Shown piece by piece: positions 1 to 8,045 of a stretch of DNA of 64,000 nucleotides. The notes under the pieces were generated by a model. The model had not been told where the DNA came from, searched no databases, and worked only from the letters and a program-made list of their open reading frames with translations. Position 1 is the stretch's first letter, and every line of letters begins with the position of its first letter. Source of the stretch: RYN-230 sp963760405 (GTDB lineage Bacteria > Actinomycetota > Actinomycetes > Streptosporangiales > Streptosporangiaceae); assembly GCA_963760405.1 (NCBI GenBank), contig CAVXCV010000010.1, positions 62,001-126,000 on the forward strand, written 5' to 3'. The position numbers were made by a program, and so were the translations under genes.

Positions 1-2574
1 GTTGCGGATGTGGGTGTTGACGGTGTTCACCGAGACCGATAGCTCGCTGGCGATCTCCGGCCGGGACAGGTTCGTCGGGAGATACCGCAGCACCCGCAGC
101 TCGCTCGGACTGAGTTGCTCGATTTCTGCCAGTGAAGGCTCATGGCCCGGCGCTATGGATGATCCGCGCATGACGTCGAGGATGTCGGTCAGCAGGGCCG
201 TGTGCGCCGTCTCATGCCGCGGCATAGCCTCGAGCAGCTCGAGTGAGCCTGTCATCGCGAACGGCAGGATGAGCCGGTCCGCCTCCGCCAGGGCTAGTGC
301 GCACTCGGTGGCCGCGGTGGCAGCACGGTGGTCACCGAGTTCGCGGTGCGCGAGCGCTGCCAGGAGGTGTGCCTCAACGACTGTCACGTAGCCGATAGCA
401 GGAGCTATCCCGGTCAGGACATCCCGGACCGCGGCGAGAGCGGCGGCCGGGTCACCCTCGGCGAGGCCGATGGTCGCGCGGGCATTACCGATCTCGGCCG
501 AGCCTGCCAGTTCTGCATCGACTGCTGCCAGCGAGGCCCGGGCCTCGCTGAGCTGCCCGAGCCGAGCCTGGGTGGCCAGCCTGAAGCTGGTCAGCTGACT
601 CGCCAGTGCGTGTGAGCCTTCCAGTTGGGCCTGCAGGTGCTCGGCCGCGCTGTATTCCGCAAGCGCCTCGCGCTGCCTGCGGCGGCCCGACAACAGCTGG
701 CCCGTGCCCATGTGCAGCAACAGCCTGATGAGCGGCCCGGAGTCTGTCTCCAGGGCGCGGGTGGCGCGCCGCAGCCAGCGATCGCCCTCGTCGAATTCAC
801 CCGTCCAGATGAGAGCGCCTGCGAGGTTCACGAGCGCCGGCGAGATGACCGGCTCCGCGCCCCAGCCATGCTGCTCGGCGAGCGCTATCGCCTCCCGGCA
901 CCGCCGCCGGGTAGTTGCGAAGGGCTCGATCTTCGATGCGAAGGCAAGCTCAGCCAGGCAGGCCACTTCGAGGTAAGGACGCCCGATCTTCCGCGCAAGA
1001 TCGGCGCCCTCTTGCAGGTGCCGCTCACTGTCCTGATTTCCCAGCGACCACGCTTCGACGATTCCGAGATTCATCAGCGCCACCGCACGCAGGTCGCTGT
1101 CGAGCGCGATGTCCTCGTCAGACTGGCCGCTGACAGGCGAGGCAAGGAATCTGACCTGATCGACGACCCCCGCCAGGTGGCCGCGCTTCCGCGCGAGCGA
1201 CAGTTTCAGCGCTGCGATCGCCACTTCGAGGCGGTGCTTGCGGTCTGGCGGCGTCGAAGTGATCGCGGTTTCCGCCACGGTCAGGTAGGCGGCAGCCTCG
1301 TCCAGATGCCCCACGGCAAGATCGCTGGTTGCGTGCGCGAGAGGGAGATCCGGGCCCTCGGTAACGGCACCTGGCGGGAACGCGCGCAACAGGGACTCGA
1401 TGGTCTGCGCTTGCCCGTCCAGCGTCAGGCCGAACGAATGGTCGGCGAGCAGCCGCGCCGCGTCGGACCAGTCACCCGCGGCCTGGATATGCCGGATGGC
1501 GTCAACGATCTCGCCGTGCCCGATCAGCCACTTCGCGGCGAGCCGGTGCAGGGCCGGCAGTTCTTCGGGGAGCCTCCGGCGCAGCTCAAGGCGGAGCAGG
1601 TCAGCGAAGAGGTGGTGATACCGGAACCAGGTCCGGGCTGGATCGAGCGATAGGACAAACGCATTGGCGTCTTCGAGATCGAGGAGGATGCGTTCGGAGC
1701 CTGGGTGACCAGTCAGCAGATCCGCCAGCTCGCCGTTGACCCGGTCGAGCAGGGCAGTGCGCAGGAGAAGCTGCTGGACCCCGGGCGGCTGGCATTCCAG
1801 CATTTCAGCCAGCAAGTATTCGGCCACAGTACGGCTGCTGCCAGAGAACTCCGCGACAAATCTCTCCGGGTCCGGGCTGCTCGACAGTGACATCGCCGCG
1901 AGCCGCAGGCCGGCGGCCCAGCCTTCCGTGCGCTGGTGCAGCCTGGCGACCCCGGCCTCCGACAACGCGATGCCCGAAGCCTCCAGGAACTGGTGGGTCT
2001 CGTGCTCGGTGAAACGCAAGTCTGCCGCGCGGATGTCTGCCAGCTCCCCGGCGAGACGGAGCTTGTGCAAGCGCAGAGGGAGATCACGCCGCGTCGCGAG
2101 GATCGCGTGCACGTGCTGAGGAAGCTTCTCCAGCAGCCGGGTCAGCTGCATCAACGCTTCTGCCGAGGTCAGCTCGTGGAGATCATCGATGACCAGGAAG
2201 GTGCGGTCGTGATGCGCGGCGAGTTCGGACAGAACCCTCTCGCTGATGGCCGCTTCATTGAAGTCGGGTGTCGCTGCCAGCTGTTCGCCTTCGCCGGTTG
2301 TGCCCGACGCCTGCCGGATCGCGCTGAGGACGGCCAGCCAGAACTGCTGGGAGTCCTGCTGATCGCGCCGCACCTGGACGACTGCCAGCCGGTACGGCTG
2401 ACCCGCACCATCTGCCCAGGCCCGTAGCAGTGAGGTCTTGCCGCTGCCTGCGGGGGCTGAGATAAGCGTTACCTTCGCTGCCGTCGCTCGATCGAGGGAC
2501 GCAAGAAGCTCTCCGCGCTTAATCAGTCGCGGAGCTGCCTGGGCTGGCTTTGGCGGGTTTGTCCTAAACGCCAC
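1..2574 (-). CDS. MalT/LuxR-type ATP-binding transcriptional regulator (3' end cut by window edge)
   Basis: A large one-component regulator: N-terminal P-loop NTPase, long helical/TPR-like middle and C-terminal LuxR helix-turn-helix. Translation of the minus strand stays open over the whole stretch. A Walker A motif (APAGSGKTSL) lies about 45 residues in, followed by a Walker B-like segment (TFLVIDDLHEL). The LuxR HTH (LSPSELRVLRYLPTNLS followed by SVNTVNTH) lies at the extreme left edge, so only a few C-terminal residues are missing. I chose the GTG at 2572-2574 because an in-frame TGA lies a short distance upstream (near 2612) and no ATG intervenes. By family, ATP and an effector activate DNA binding. 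The effector is unknown and no target is adjacent. Family call is secure; function is inferred. Confidence 0.9.
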   Translation of the reverse strand, partial: MAFRTNPPKPAQAAPRLIKRGELLASLDRATAAKVTLISAPAGSGKTSLLRAWADGAGQPYRLAVVQVRRDQQDSQQFWLAVLSAIRQASGTTGEGEQLAATPDFNEAAISERVLSELAAHHDRTFLVIDDLHELTSAEALMQLTRLLEKLPQHVHAILATRRDLPLRLHKLRLAGELADIRAADLRFTEHETHQFLEASGIALSEAGVARLHQRTEGWAAGLRLAAMSLSSSPDPERFVAEFSGSSRTVAEYLLAEMLECQPPGVQQLLLRTALLDRVNGELADLLTGHPGSERILLDLEDANAFVLSLDPARTWFRYHHLFADLLRLELRRRLPEELPALHRLAAKWLIGHGEIVDAIRHIQAAGDWSDAARLLADHSFGLTLDGQAQTIESLLRAFPPGAVTEGPDLPLAHATSDLAVGHLDEAAAYLTVAETAITSTPPDRKHRLEVAIAALKLSLARKRGHLAGVVDQVRFLASPVSGQSDEDIALDSDLRAVALMNLGIVEAWSLGNQDSERHLQEGADLARKIGRPYLEVACLAELAFASKIEPFATTRRRCREAIALAEQHGWGAEPVISPALVNLAGALIWTGEFDEGDRWLRRATRALETDSGPLIRLLLHMGTGQLLSGRRRQREALAEYSAAEHLQAQLEGSHALASQLTSFRLATQARLGQLSEARASLAAVDAELAGSAEIGNARATIGLAEGDPAAALAAVRDVLTGIAPAIGYVTVVEAHLLAALAHRELGDHRAATAATECALALAEADRLILPFAMTGSLELLEAMPRHETAHTALLTDILDVMRGSSIAPGHEPSLAEIEQLSPSELRVLRYLPTNLSRPEIASELSVSVNTVNTHIRN

Positions 2575-2778
2575 GCCTGAACCCGATCCCCGGCGCGCTG
2601 GCCCGGCGCCGACCGCCTCTCAGCATCTAGCCAGGTTACGTGCCCGGACGGTGACTAGCGCAACGCCTGGCTGCTCCGCGTTACGCCATTCGGGCGTCGG
2701 CGTCACCAGATCCTGGCGATGCGGACTCACCTGGTTGCGCCGGACCATAACCGCATGGACCCTGCATCGGCCAGGTAC

Positions 2779-3012
2779 ATGATCAAGATCAAGGGTCATC
2801 TCGGTACCACGTTGCTTTCCGCGTTTCCGGCGATGGCGTGGAAGCGGCAGGGCCCGGAGACGGTCTTGACCGGCGTGCTGGACCGGCCGGCGCTCCATGG
2901 CGTCCTGGCTGAGATCGAGGCGCTTGGCCTTGACCTGCTCGAGGTCCGCCAGCTCGGCCCCGAGGCGAGTTCGTCGAACGCGGTGACACCTGCTCACCGT
3001 GAAGATCCCTAA
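2779..3012 (+). CDS. Small conserved actinobacterial protein, 77 aa
   Basis: A short protein starting MIKIKGHLG with an alpha/beta pattern (VLTGVLDRPALHGVLAEIEALGLDLLEVRQL). I recognise this pattern from small uncharacterised actinobacterial proteins often found near regulators. It resembles a single ferredoxin-like or ACT-like half domain, but I assign no function. ATG 2779 is preferred over the upstream ATG at 2755 because the conserved pattern begins there. A weak purine stretch precedes it. It is divergent from the large LuxR-type regulator, with about 200 bp between them that hold no other coding signal. Confidence 0.6.
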   Translation: MIKIKGHLGTTLLSAFPAMAWKRQGPETVLTGVLDRPALHGVLAEIEALGLDLLEVRQLGPEASSSNAVTPAHREDP

Positions 3013-3052
3013 CCTCGAAGCCCGATCATCTAACCGAGAAAGTGATGGTCAC

Positions 3053-3115
3053 ATGACCACTGCGCCCATCCGCAACCCCCTCGCAGATCATCTCATTCGC
3101 CTGCGGAAGGAGTAA
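3053..3115 (+). pseudogene. Possible 5' stub of an isochorismatase-family hydrolase
   Basis: A 20-codon frame begins MTTAPIRNPLADHLI and then hits TAA. The segment RNPLADHL resembles the extreme N-terminus of YcaC-like isochorismatase hydrolases, which continue with a TPxN..LIIDYQ block that is absent here. This is a very short match and therefore weak. It fits the many gene fragments elsewhere in the window. Confidence 0.25.
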
Positions 3116-3123
3116 CCGCAAGG

Positions 3124-3588
3124 ATGGCTACGTCGAGTAGTGGAGGCCAGGCAGGAATCGGCGGCGCCGATTGGCTGGAGAAGGCAAGGGCCCAGCTGCA
3201 CAGAGCTGACCCGGTGCTGGGCACGGTGATAGCTGCCCGGCCGGATTTCGACCCGCGGCGGTGGATGACCGAGCTGCCGCCGATGGACCTGTTTGGTGCC
3301 CTGCTGTTCCAGATCGCCGGCCAGCAGTTGTCGGTCGCGGCGACCCGGCGGATCCTCGAGCGCATTGAGGCACGCTTCGGTGGCCGTCTCCCATCAGCCT
3401 CCGACGTGCTGGGCACTGATCCGGCGAGGTTTCGCGACGCGGGGCTGTCCTGGCGGAAGGTCAGCTCAATCCGCGATCTCGCCGAGCGCCGGTGTACGGG
3501 GCCTAGCGGGCCGGCCAGGCGCGGGCCGTATAGGCTCCGTAGCGGAAGCGTGGTTCCGTTTCGGGGAGGTCTTGGTGGCCGTAGGTAG
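3124..3588 (+). pseudogene. Truncated DNA-3-methyladenine glycosylase II (AlkA-like)
   Basis: The first about 122 residues match the N-terminal half of an AlkA-type base-excision glycosylase: a DPVLGTVI opening, then FGALLFQIAGQQLSVAATR and RFRDAGLSWRKVSSIRDLA, which lead into the HhH-GPD fold. Similarity stops near 3490. The residues that follow are a GC-rich out-of-family tail. The helix-hairpin-helix LPGIGPWTA-type motif and the catalytic aspartate are missing, so the product cannot be an active glycosylase. Typical length is 200 residues or more against 154 here. The ribosome binding site and start of the next gene lie inside the tail, so the junction looks like a deletion fused to the transporter gene. 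Confidence 0.8.
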
Positions 3589-5038
3589 CCGGCGGGCGCA
3601 TCATCAGGTGACGTTCGCGGTGTTGTCCGCTGGTGTCGCGGCGTTCGCGCTGTTGCAGTCGCTGGTGATTCCGGTGCTGACGACGGTGCAGCATGAGCTG
3701 CATACGACGCAGGGCGCCGCGACGTGGGTGCTGACCGCGTACTTGCTGTCGGCGTCGATCATGACGCCGATCCTGGGCCGGGTCGGCGACATGAAGGGCA
3801 AGAAGCGGGTCTTCGTCGCCACGCTGATCGCGCTGGCGGTGGGTTCGCTGCTGGCGGCGGTCGCGCCGTCGATCGGCGTCATGATCGTGGCGCGGGTGAT
3901 CCAGGGGGCCGGCGGCGGGATGGTGCCTGTCGCGTTCGGGATCATCCGGGATGAGTTCCCGGCCGGGAAGGTGACCGGCGCGGTCGGTGTCCTTGCGTCG
4001 CTGACCGCGGTCGGGGCGGGCCTCGGCATCGTCCTGGCGGGTCCGATCGTGGATGTGCTGGGCTACCAGTGGCTGTTCTGGCTGCCGTTGATCCTTACCG
4101 TCGTCGCCGCTGTGTCCGCGGTGCTGTTCGTACCGGAGTCTCCGGTGCGGACCCCCGGGCGGATCAGCTGGCTGCCGGCGGTGCTGCTGTCCGGGTGGCT
4201 GGTCGCGCTGCTGGTCGCGCTGAGCGAGGCACCGGACTGGGGCTGGGGCTCTGACCGGGTGGTCGGCCTGCTGGCCGGGGCGGTGGTGCTGGCGGCGGGC
4301 TGGGTGCTCGCCGAGTTGCGCGCGGCCACGCCGCTGATCGACATGAAGATGATGCGGCGGACGGCCGTGTGGACGAACAACCTGGTCGCGCTGCTGATTG
4401 GGCTGGGGATGTATGCGACGTTCGCCTTCCTGCCCGAGTTCGTGCAGACGCCCCCGGCCGCGGGCTACGGGTTCGGCGCCAGCATCACGCGTTCGGGGCT
4501 GATGCTGCTGCCCTCGTCCATCACGATGTTCGCCGTGGGCATGTTCGCGGGCCGGCTCGCCCGCGTGCTCGGGGGCAAGGTCCTCGTGATCGCGGGGTGC
4601 CTGATTGGGTGCGCGGCCATGGCGATCCTCGCCTTCGCGCACGGGCAGGTATGGGAGATCTACCTGTTGACCGCCATCATGGGCGTCGGGTTCGGGCTCG
4701 CCTTCGCCGCGATGTCGGCGCTGGTGGTCGCCGCGGTGCCGCCCTCGCAGACCGGCGTCGCGAGCGGCATGAACGCGAACATCCGCACGATCGGCGGCAG
4801 CATCGGCGCGGCGGTGATGGCCAGCATCGTCACCTCCCAGCTCCAGCCGTCCGGCCTGCCGAAGGAATCCGGCTACACGATCGGGTTCGCGGTGATGGCC
4901 GCCGGGCTCGCGCTGGCCGCGCTGGCTGGCCTGCTGATCCCCTCGGCGCGCGGGCTGCGGCAGGTGGCCGGTGAGCCGGAGCACGCCGAGATGGCGATGG
5001 TCGCCGGCGGGACGGTCGTCGGCGACAAGAGCGAATGA
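3575..5038 (+). CDS. MFS drug exporter, DHA2-like (487 aa)
   Basis: A multi-pass proton-coupled exporter of the major facilitator superfamily, predicted in the cytoplasmic membrane. Hydrophobic helices run throughout. The loop 2-3 motif A is GRVGDMKGKKRV, and a helix-5-type region reads GAGLGIVLAGP. Length fits 14-helix DHA2 transporters. GTG 3575 is chosen because a strong GGGGAGG sits at 3563-3569; an in-frame TTG just before it is an alternative. The stop overlaps upstream codons of the TetR frame (ATGA at 5035). The pairing with a TetR regulator suggests efflux of a toxic small molecule that also acts as inducer. The substrate is unknown. Confidence 0.9.
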   Translation: MAVGSRRAHHQVTFAVLSAGVAAFALLQSLVIPVLTTVQHELHTTQGAATWVLTAYLLSASIMTPILGRVGDMKGKKRVFVATLIALAVGSLLAAVAPSIGVMIVARVIQGAGGGMVPVAFGIIRDEFPAGKVTGAVGVLASLTAVGAGLGIVLAGPIVDVLGYQWLFWLPLILTVVAAVSAVLFVPESPVRTPGRISWLPAVLLSGWLVALLVALSEAPDWGWGSDRVVGLLAGAVVLAAGWVLAELRAATPLIDMKMMRRTAVWTNNLVALLIGLGMYATFAFLPEFVQTPPAAGYGFGASITRSGLMLLPSSITMFAVGMFAGRLARVLGGKVLVIAGCLIGCAAMAILAFAHGQVWEIYLLTAIMGVGFGLAFAAMSALVVAAVPPSQTGVASGMNANIRTIGGSIGAAVMASIVTSQLQPSGLPKESGYTIGFAVMAAGLALAALAGLLIPSARGLRQVAGEPEHAEMAMVAGGTVVGDKSE

Positions 5039-5085
5039 CCAGGCCCACCCGACCGGCCGCGGGCCGTCAGCCAGGAGGGAGGCAG

Positions 5086-5694
5086 GTGAGCAGTCAGCCA
5101 CCAGGTATGCTCCGGCACCCGGTCCCGGCCGCACGGCGCGACGCGGTCCGGAACTATCACCGCATCCTCGCCGCCGCGCGCGAGGTGCTCGGCGAGTCCG
5201 GGGCCGACGCCTGCATGGAGGAGATCGCTGCGCGGGCCGGCGTAGGCGTCGGCACCGTCTACCGCCGGTTCGCCAGCAAGGATTCCCTGATCGATGAGCT
5301 GCTACAGCTGGCCCTGGAGCAGATCCTGTCAGCCGTCGAACAGGCCCTGGCGCGCACCGACGGGCAGGGGCTCGAGGATCTGCTGCGCGCGTTCGGCCAG
5401 TCGTTCGCCGACCATGCGCGCTACGCGAGCCTGCTCCTCCAGCGCCGCACCGACACCGCCACCTCGGACCGGATACGAGCCGCGATCGGCGAGCTCACCG
5501 CGCGCGCCATAGCCGCCGGCACCGTGCACCCGGACATCACATCCGGCGACGTCCTGGCGCTCGTCTGGGCGATGCAGGGCCTGGTGCAGGGCGCCGGGGA
5601 GGTCGCTCCCGGGGCCTGGCAGCGATTCCTTGACATCCACCTCGCCGGCCTGCGCGCTGCCGGGCCGCTCAGCAACACACCCCCCAGGCTGTAG
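5086..5694 (+). CDS. TetR-family transcriptional regulator (202 aa)
   Basis: The N-terminal TetR helix-turn-helix is clear: ILAAAREVLGESGADACMEEIAARAGVGVGTVYRRFASK. The ligand-binding C-terminal half is diverged, as is normal. GTG 5086 is preferred because AGGAGGGAGG lies at 5073-5082. An ATG at 5035 overlapping the transporter stop would add 17 Pro/Arg-rich residues. Position directly behind the MFS gene suggests it represses that operon (inference from family behaviour). A C-terminal Leu/Val-rich dimer helix is visible (LALVWAMQGLVQG). Confidence 0.88.
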   Translation: MSSQPPGMLRHPVPAARRDAVRNYHRILAAAREVLGESGADACMEEIAARAGVGVGTVYRRFASKDSLIDELLQLALEQILSAVEQALARTDGQGLEDLLRAFGQSFADHARYASLLLQRRTDTATSDRIRAAIGELTARAIAAGTVHPDITSGDVLALVWAMQGLVQGAGEVAPGAWQRFLDIHLAGLRAAGPLSNTPPRL

Positions 5695-5703
5695 CCGGGA
5701 AGG

Positions 5704-6192
5704 TCAGCTGCCGTCGGCAAGCTCGGCGGCTAGCTCCTTCTCGTCCTCCTCCGACAGCGAGGTCTTGAGAACCTGCCCGCCGAATGGCCCCATCGCGTCA
5801 GCGAATTTGTCCTCCGTGATCTTCTCAGCCATGATCACCACTGCGGCGGCACCCGGCTTGAGCATGTCCTGCACCTGGGACCTGAACTGGTCGTTGATCC
5901 CCGTCTTGCCCAGTTTGCCGAACAGTGCGCCCATCGCGCCGCCCAGCAGCAGCCCCACGCCCGGGACGAAGAACAGCAAGCCGATTAGCATGCCCCACAA
6001 CGCACCCGATGCCGCCGACACCCCGACGATCTTCTGTGGGGTCTCGACGTGGCTCTTGCCTTCCGCGTTGACGGTGACGATGGCCAGGCCGGTGAGCTTG
6101 ACGATGAAGTCCTTGTTCAGCGCCAGCACCTGGTTGTAGGCCTGGGTGGCGCTGGCCTGGTCGTCGTAGCCGATCACGATCAGTTCAGACAT
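5704..6192 (-). CDS. DUF1269 membrane-associated protein (162 aa)
   Basis: Starts MSELIVIGYDDQASA and has a long central glycine-rich hydrophobic hairpin (about residues 62-93, GVLLLGGAMGALFG type). These are the signature of DUF1269 proteins, which are thought to sit at the membrane and are often stress induced. No enzymatic motif is seen. ATG 6192 has GGGAG in front. The gene is convergent with the TetR gene, leaving a gap of only about 9 nt. Function is unknown. Confidence 0.85.
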   Translation of the reverse strand: MSELIVIGYDDQASATQAYNQVLALNKDFIVKLTGLAIVTVNAEGKSHVETPQKIVGVSAASGALWGMLIGLLFFVPGVGLLLGGAMGALFGKLGKTGINDQFRSQVQDMLKPGAAAVVIMAEKITEDKFADAMGPFGGQVLKTSLSEEDEKELAAELADGS

Positions 6193-6333
6193 GGTTCTCC
6201 CTTGTTAGCAGGCAGCCTGCTTGATTGGGCCAGGTGCTGATGGCCGCCCCGTAGGCTGCGCGGGTGCGGGCCGTCGTCCTGGCCGCCAGGTCCGGACACC
6301 TTGGCGCTGGTCGCGACGTCACCGGACTCCTGG

Positions 6334-6425
6334 TGAACGCTACTCGATGCGGATGGCAGCGGTGTTCAACACCCACCACGGTGACCATTGCGTGGCGCAC
6401 CGAGATCGTGTCCAGGTGGCCGTTT
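6334..6425 (+). pseudogene. Degraded fragment related to the membrane protein gene at 37910-38581
   Basis: Within the otherwise empty 6193-6497 gap, this stretch matches 38352-38445 almost base for base (shared words include TACTCGATGCGGATGGC and CAGATCGTGTCC-like GAGATCGTGTCC). The intact gene encodes YSMRMAAVFTLTTVTIA there. Here a missing base after GAACG and an altered segment (GTTCAACACCC) break the frame. It is therefore a decayed paralogue or duplication remnant, not a gene. The rest of 6193-6497 shows nothing I can support. Confidence 0.7.
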
Positions 6426-6497
6426 CCCGCTGATACGCGTACTGCGGTAGCTGACTGGCACAGCAGGTTTCGCTGATGGCGCCGTCCCAGGGGTGGA

Positions 6498-7268
6498 TCA
6501 GCATGTCTGTGTTCTCCTGCTGGTGCGGGGCTGATCTCCGGCGATGAGCTGGCTGGCGATGGCGGCCCGCGGGCTCAGGCGGATGAGGGAGCTGGCGAGG
6601 TCGTTTCCTGCCCCTGTCAAGCCGTTGCGCCCGAGGGTGGCGAGTCCGTCGATGATGAAGACGGCGTTCGTAGTTGCCGGCGTCATCCGGGTTCGGGTGC
6701 ATTGCCGCCAGTTCCACTGGCGGCAGGTGACGCCAGCGTCGTCACGCCAGATCACCTCGCCTGGCTTCGGGTGCTCGACAGTCGGCTCACCATGCGCCAC
6801 GGTGTCGAAGTCCTCGTCGCCGGCGGCTCGGACCAGCCGGGCCGGGCCCTTGTACTGGTCCAGGTCCTCGCCGCCAACTGGCACCAAGTTCGCGATCGAG
6901 ACCGCGTTGTATGCGTCGGTGAGGCGGTCGATGCGAGGCAGTCCGGCGTCGAGACGACGCAGCAGCGCCTCAACGCTCGGCCGGGTGCGCTGAGGCTTGG
7001 CGCCGAACGCCCGGTAAGCGGCGCGCCAGTCGGCGACTTGAGGCACGTCTTCGGGTGCCCGGCCGCTGAGCGTGATCCGTGCCCGGATCTCGGCCCGCGC
7101 CAGCAACTCGTCGCTGATCTGGTCGGGCGGTCCCGGCTCCAGGCCCTCGGCCACCATCACCAGCACGCGATAGTCCGGGCGCAGCTCGAGCACATCGGGA
7201 GCCACGCTGACGGCCGCGAGGAACGCGCCTGCGCTCTCACTCACCTCAGCCGCGGTCAACAGTGTCAT
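6498..7268 (-). CDS. B3/B4 tRNA-binding-domain protein (256 aa)
   Basis: Resembles stand-alone B3/B4 domains (the editing-like module of phenylalanyl-tRNA synthetase beta, COG3382). Typical blocks are TDAYNAVSIANLVPVGGEDLD, FDTVAHGEP and PGEVIWRDDAGVTCR followed by WNWRQC. It is probably cytosolic, with a possible tRNA or aminoacyl-tRNA editing role, but that is unproven for free-standing versions. The ATG at 7268 overlaps the TGA of the upstream regulator (TGATG), so the two are translationally coupled. This XRE-cupin plus B3/B4 pair recurs in actinobacteria, which supports both calls. The last about 15 residues are Arg/Thr/Gln-rich. Confidence 0.85.
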   Translation of the reverse strand: MTLLTAAEVSESAGAFLAAVSVAPDVLELRPDYRVLVMVAEGLEPGPPDQISDELLARAEIRARITLSGRAPEDVPQVADWRAAYRAFGAKPQRTRPSVEALLRRLDAGLPRIDRLTDAYNAVSIANLVPVGGEDLDQYKGPARLVRAAGDEDFDTVAHGEPTVEHPKPGEVIWRDDAGVTCRQWNWRQCTRTRMTPATTNAVFIIDGLATLGRNGLTGAGNDLASSLIRLSPRAAIASQLIAGDQPRTSRRTQTC

Positions 7269-7882
7269 CACCGGGCCGCACCCCCGCCGACAGCCGGCTC
7301 GAACACCGTCAGGGCGAAACGCGCCACCTGCGCTGAGCCGGCGTTCACGTATTCGTGGGCCAGGTCGCCGGCGAACGAAGCCGAATCTCCCTTCGCGAGT
7401 ACCTCGGCGTGCTGGCCCACCCTGAGCTCAAGCTGACCGTCAAGGACGAGGAGCAGCTCGCGGGTTCCCGCCGTGTGCGCCTCGCTGGAGTGACTCTCAC
7501 CCGGCCCGAGCGTCCAGTCCCAGAGCTCGGTGACGTCCGGTGGCTCAGTGCCGGCGACGAGCACGGCCCGTCCGCCGAGCTTCCCCCGCCAGAGCACCGG
7601 GGCAGCGCCAGCCCGGGTGATCCGCAGCCTGGATGAACGGTCCATATCGACAAGCGCGGGCAGCCCTATGCCGAGCGCGTCACTGATGCGAAGCAGCGTC
7701 GCGATGCTCGGATTAGCCGAGCCCTGCTCGATGCTGACCAGCATTCTGCGGCTGACGCCAGAGCGCTCGGCCAGCTGGTCCAGGGTCCAGCCCCGGCTGC
7801 CCCGTCCCTGCCGGACCCGGCCGCCGATCGCCCGGGTGATGCTGTCCGCCCCGGCACGAGCCTCCAAATTTGACTGCCTCAT
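7268..7882 (-). CDS. XRE-family regulator with C-terminal cupin (204 aa)
   Basis: An N-terminal XRE helix-turn-helix (about residues 20-75: LDQLAERSGVSRRMLVSIEQ, then ANPSIATLLRISDALG) is followed by a small cupin effector domain (about 125-190: LGPGESHSS and ELLLVLDGQLELRVG). The ATG at 7882 is preferred over 7891 because a perfect TATAAT box (minus strand, 7890-7895) puts the transcription start at about 7882-7884. The message is therefore leaderless, and the 7891 ATG would lie inside the promoter. Co-transcribed with the B3/B4 gene and probably autoregulated through the palindrome that covers the promoter. Confidence 0.88.
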   Translation of the reverse strand: MRQSNLEARAGADSITRAIGGRVRQGRGSRGWTLDQLAERSGVSRRMLVSIEQGSANPSIATLLRISDALGIGLPALVDMDRSSRLRITRAGAAPVLWRGKLGGRAVLVAGTEPPDVTELWDWTLGPGESHSSEAHTAGTRELLLVLDGQLELRVGQHAEVLAKGDSASFAGDLAHEYVNAGSAQVARFALTVFEPAVGGGAAR

Positions 7883-7904
7883 ATAGGGCATTATACTGCA
7901 CTAT
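7883..7904 (-). promoter_or_regulatory. Promoter with overlapping palindromic operator of the XRE-cupin operon
   Basis: On the minus strand a consensus -10 TATAAT occupies 7890-7895. A 17-nt spacer leads to a poor -35 (GCGTCA, 7913-7918). A 22-bp imperfect palindrome covers the -10: half-sites ATAG-n-GCA (7883-7890) and TGC-n-CTAT (7897-7904) flank a 6-bp centre. Binding here would block RNA polymerase, so XRE autorepression is the natural inference. Confidence 0.65.
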
Positions 7905-8045
7905 CGAGACCATGACGCCTGATGACCAGCCGGCAACACCCGCTGGCCTGCGCTCGGAGACAGCGGTCACATGTGCCGGCCGCCCCAGCCGCGCGGCCAG
8001 CGAGCCGCTCAACATCCGCTACGGTTCGCTCGCTACGCTTCGCTG

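Noticed and set aside
3503..5134. A long open frame (543 residues) on the minus strand opposite the MFS gene
   Set aside because: It is Arg/Gln/His-rich low-complexity translation of a codon-biased GC-rich gene, with no family features.
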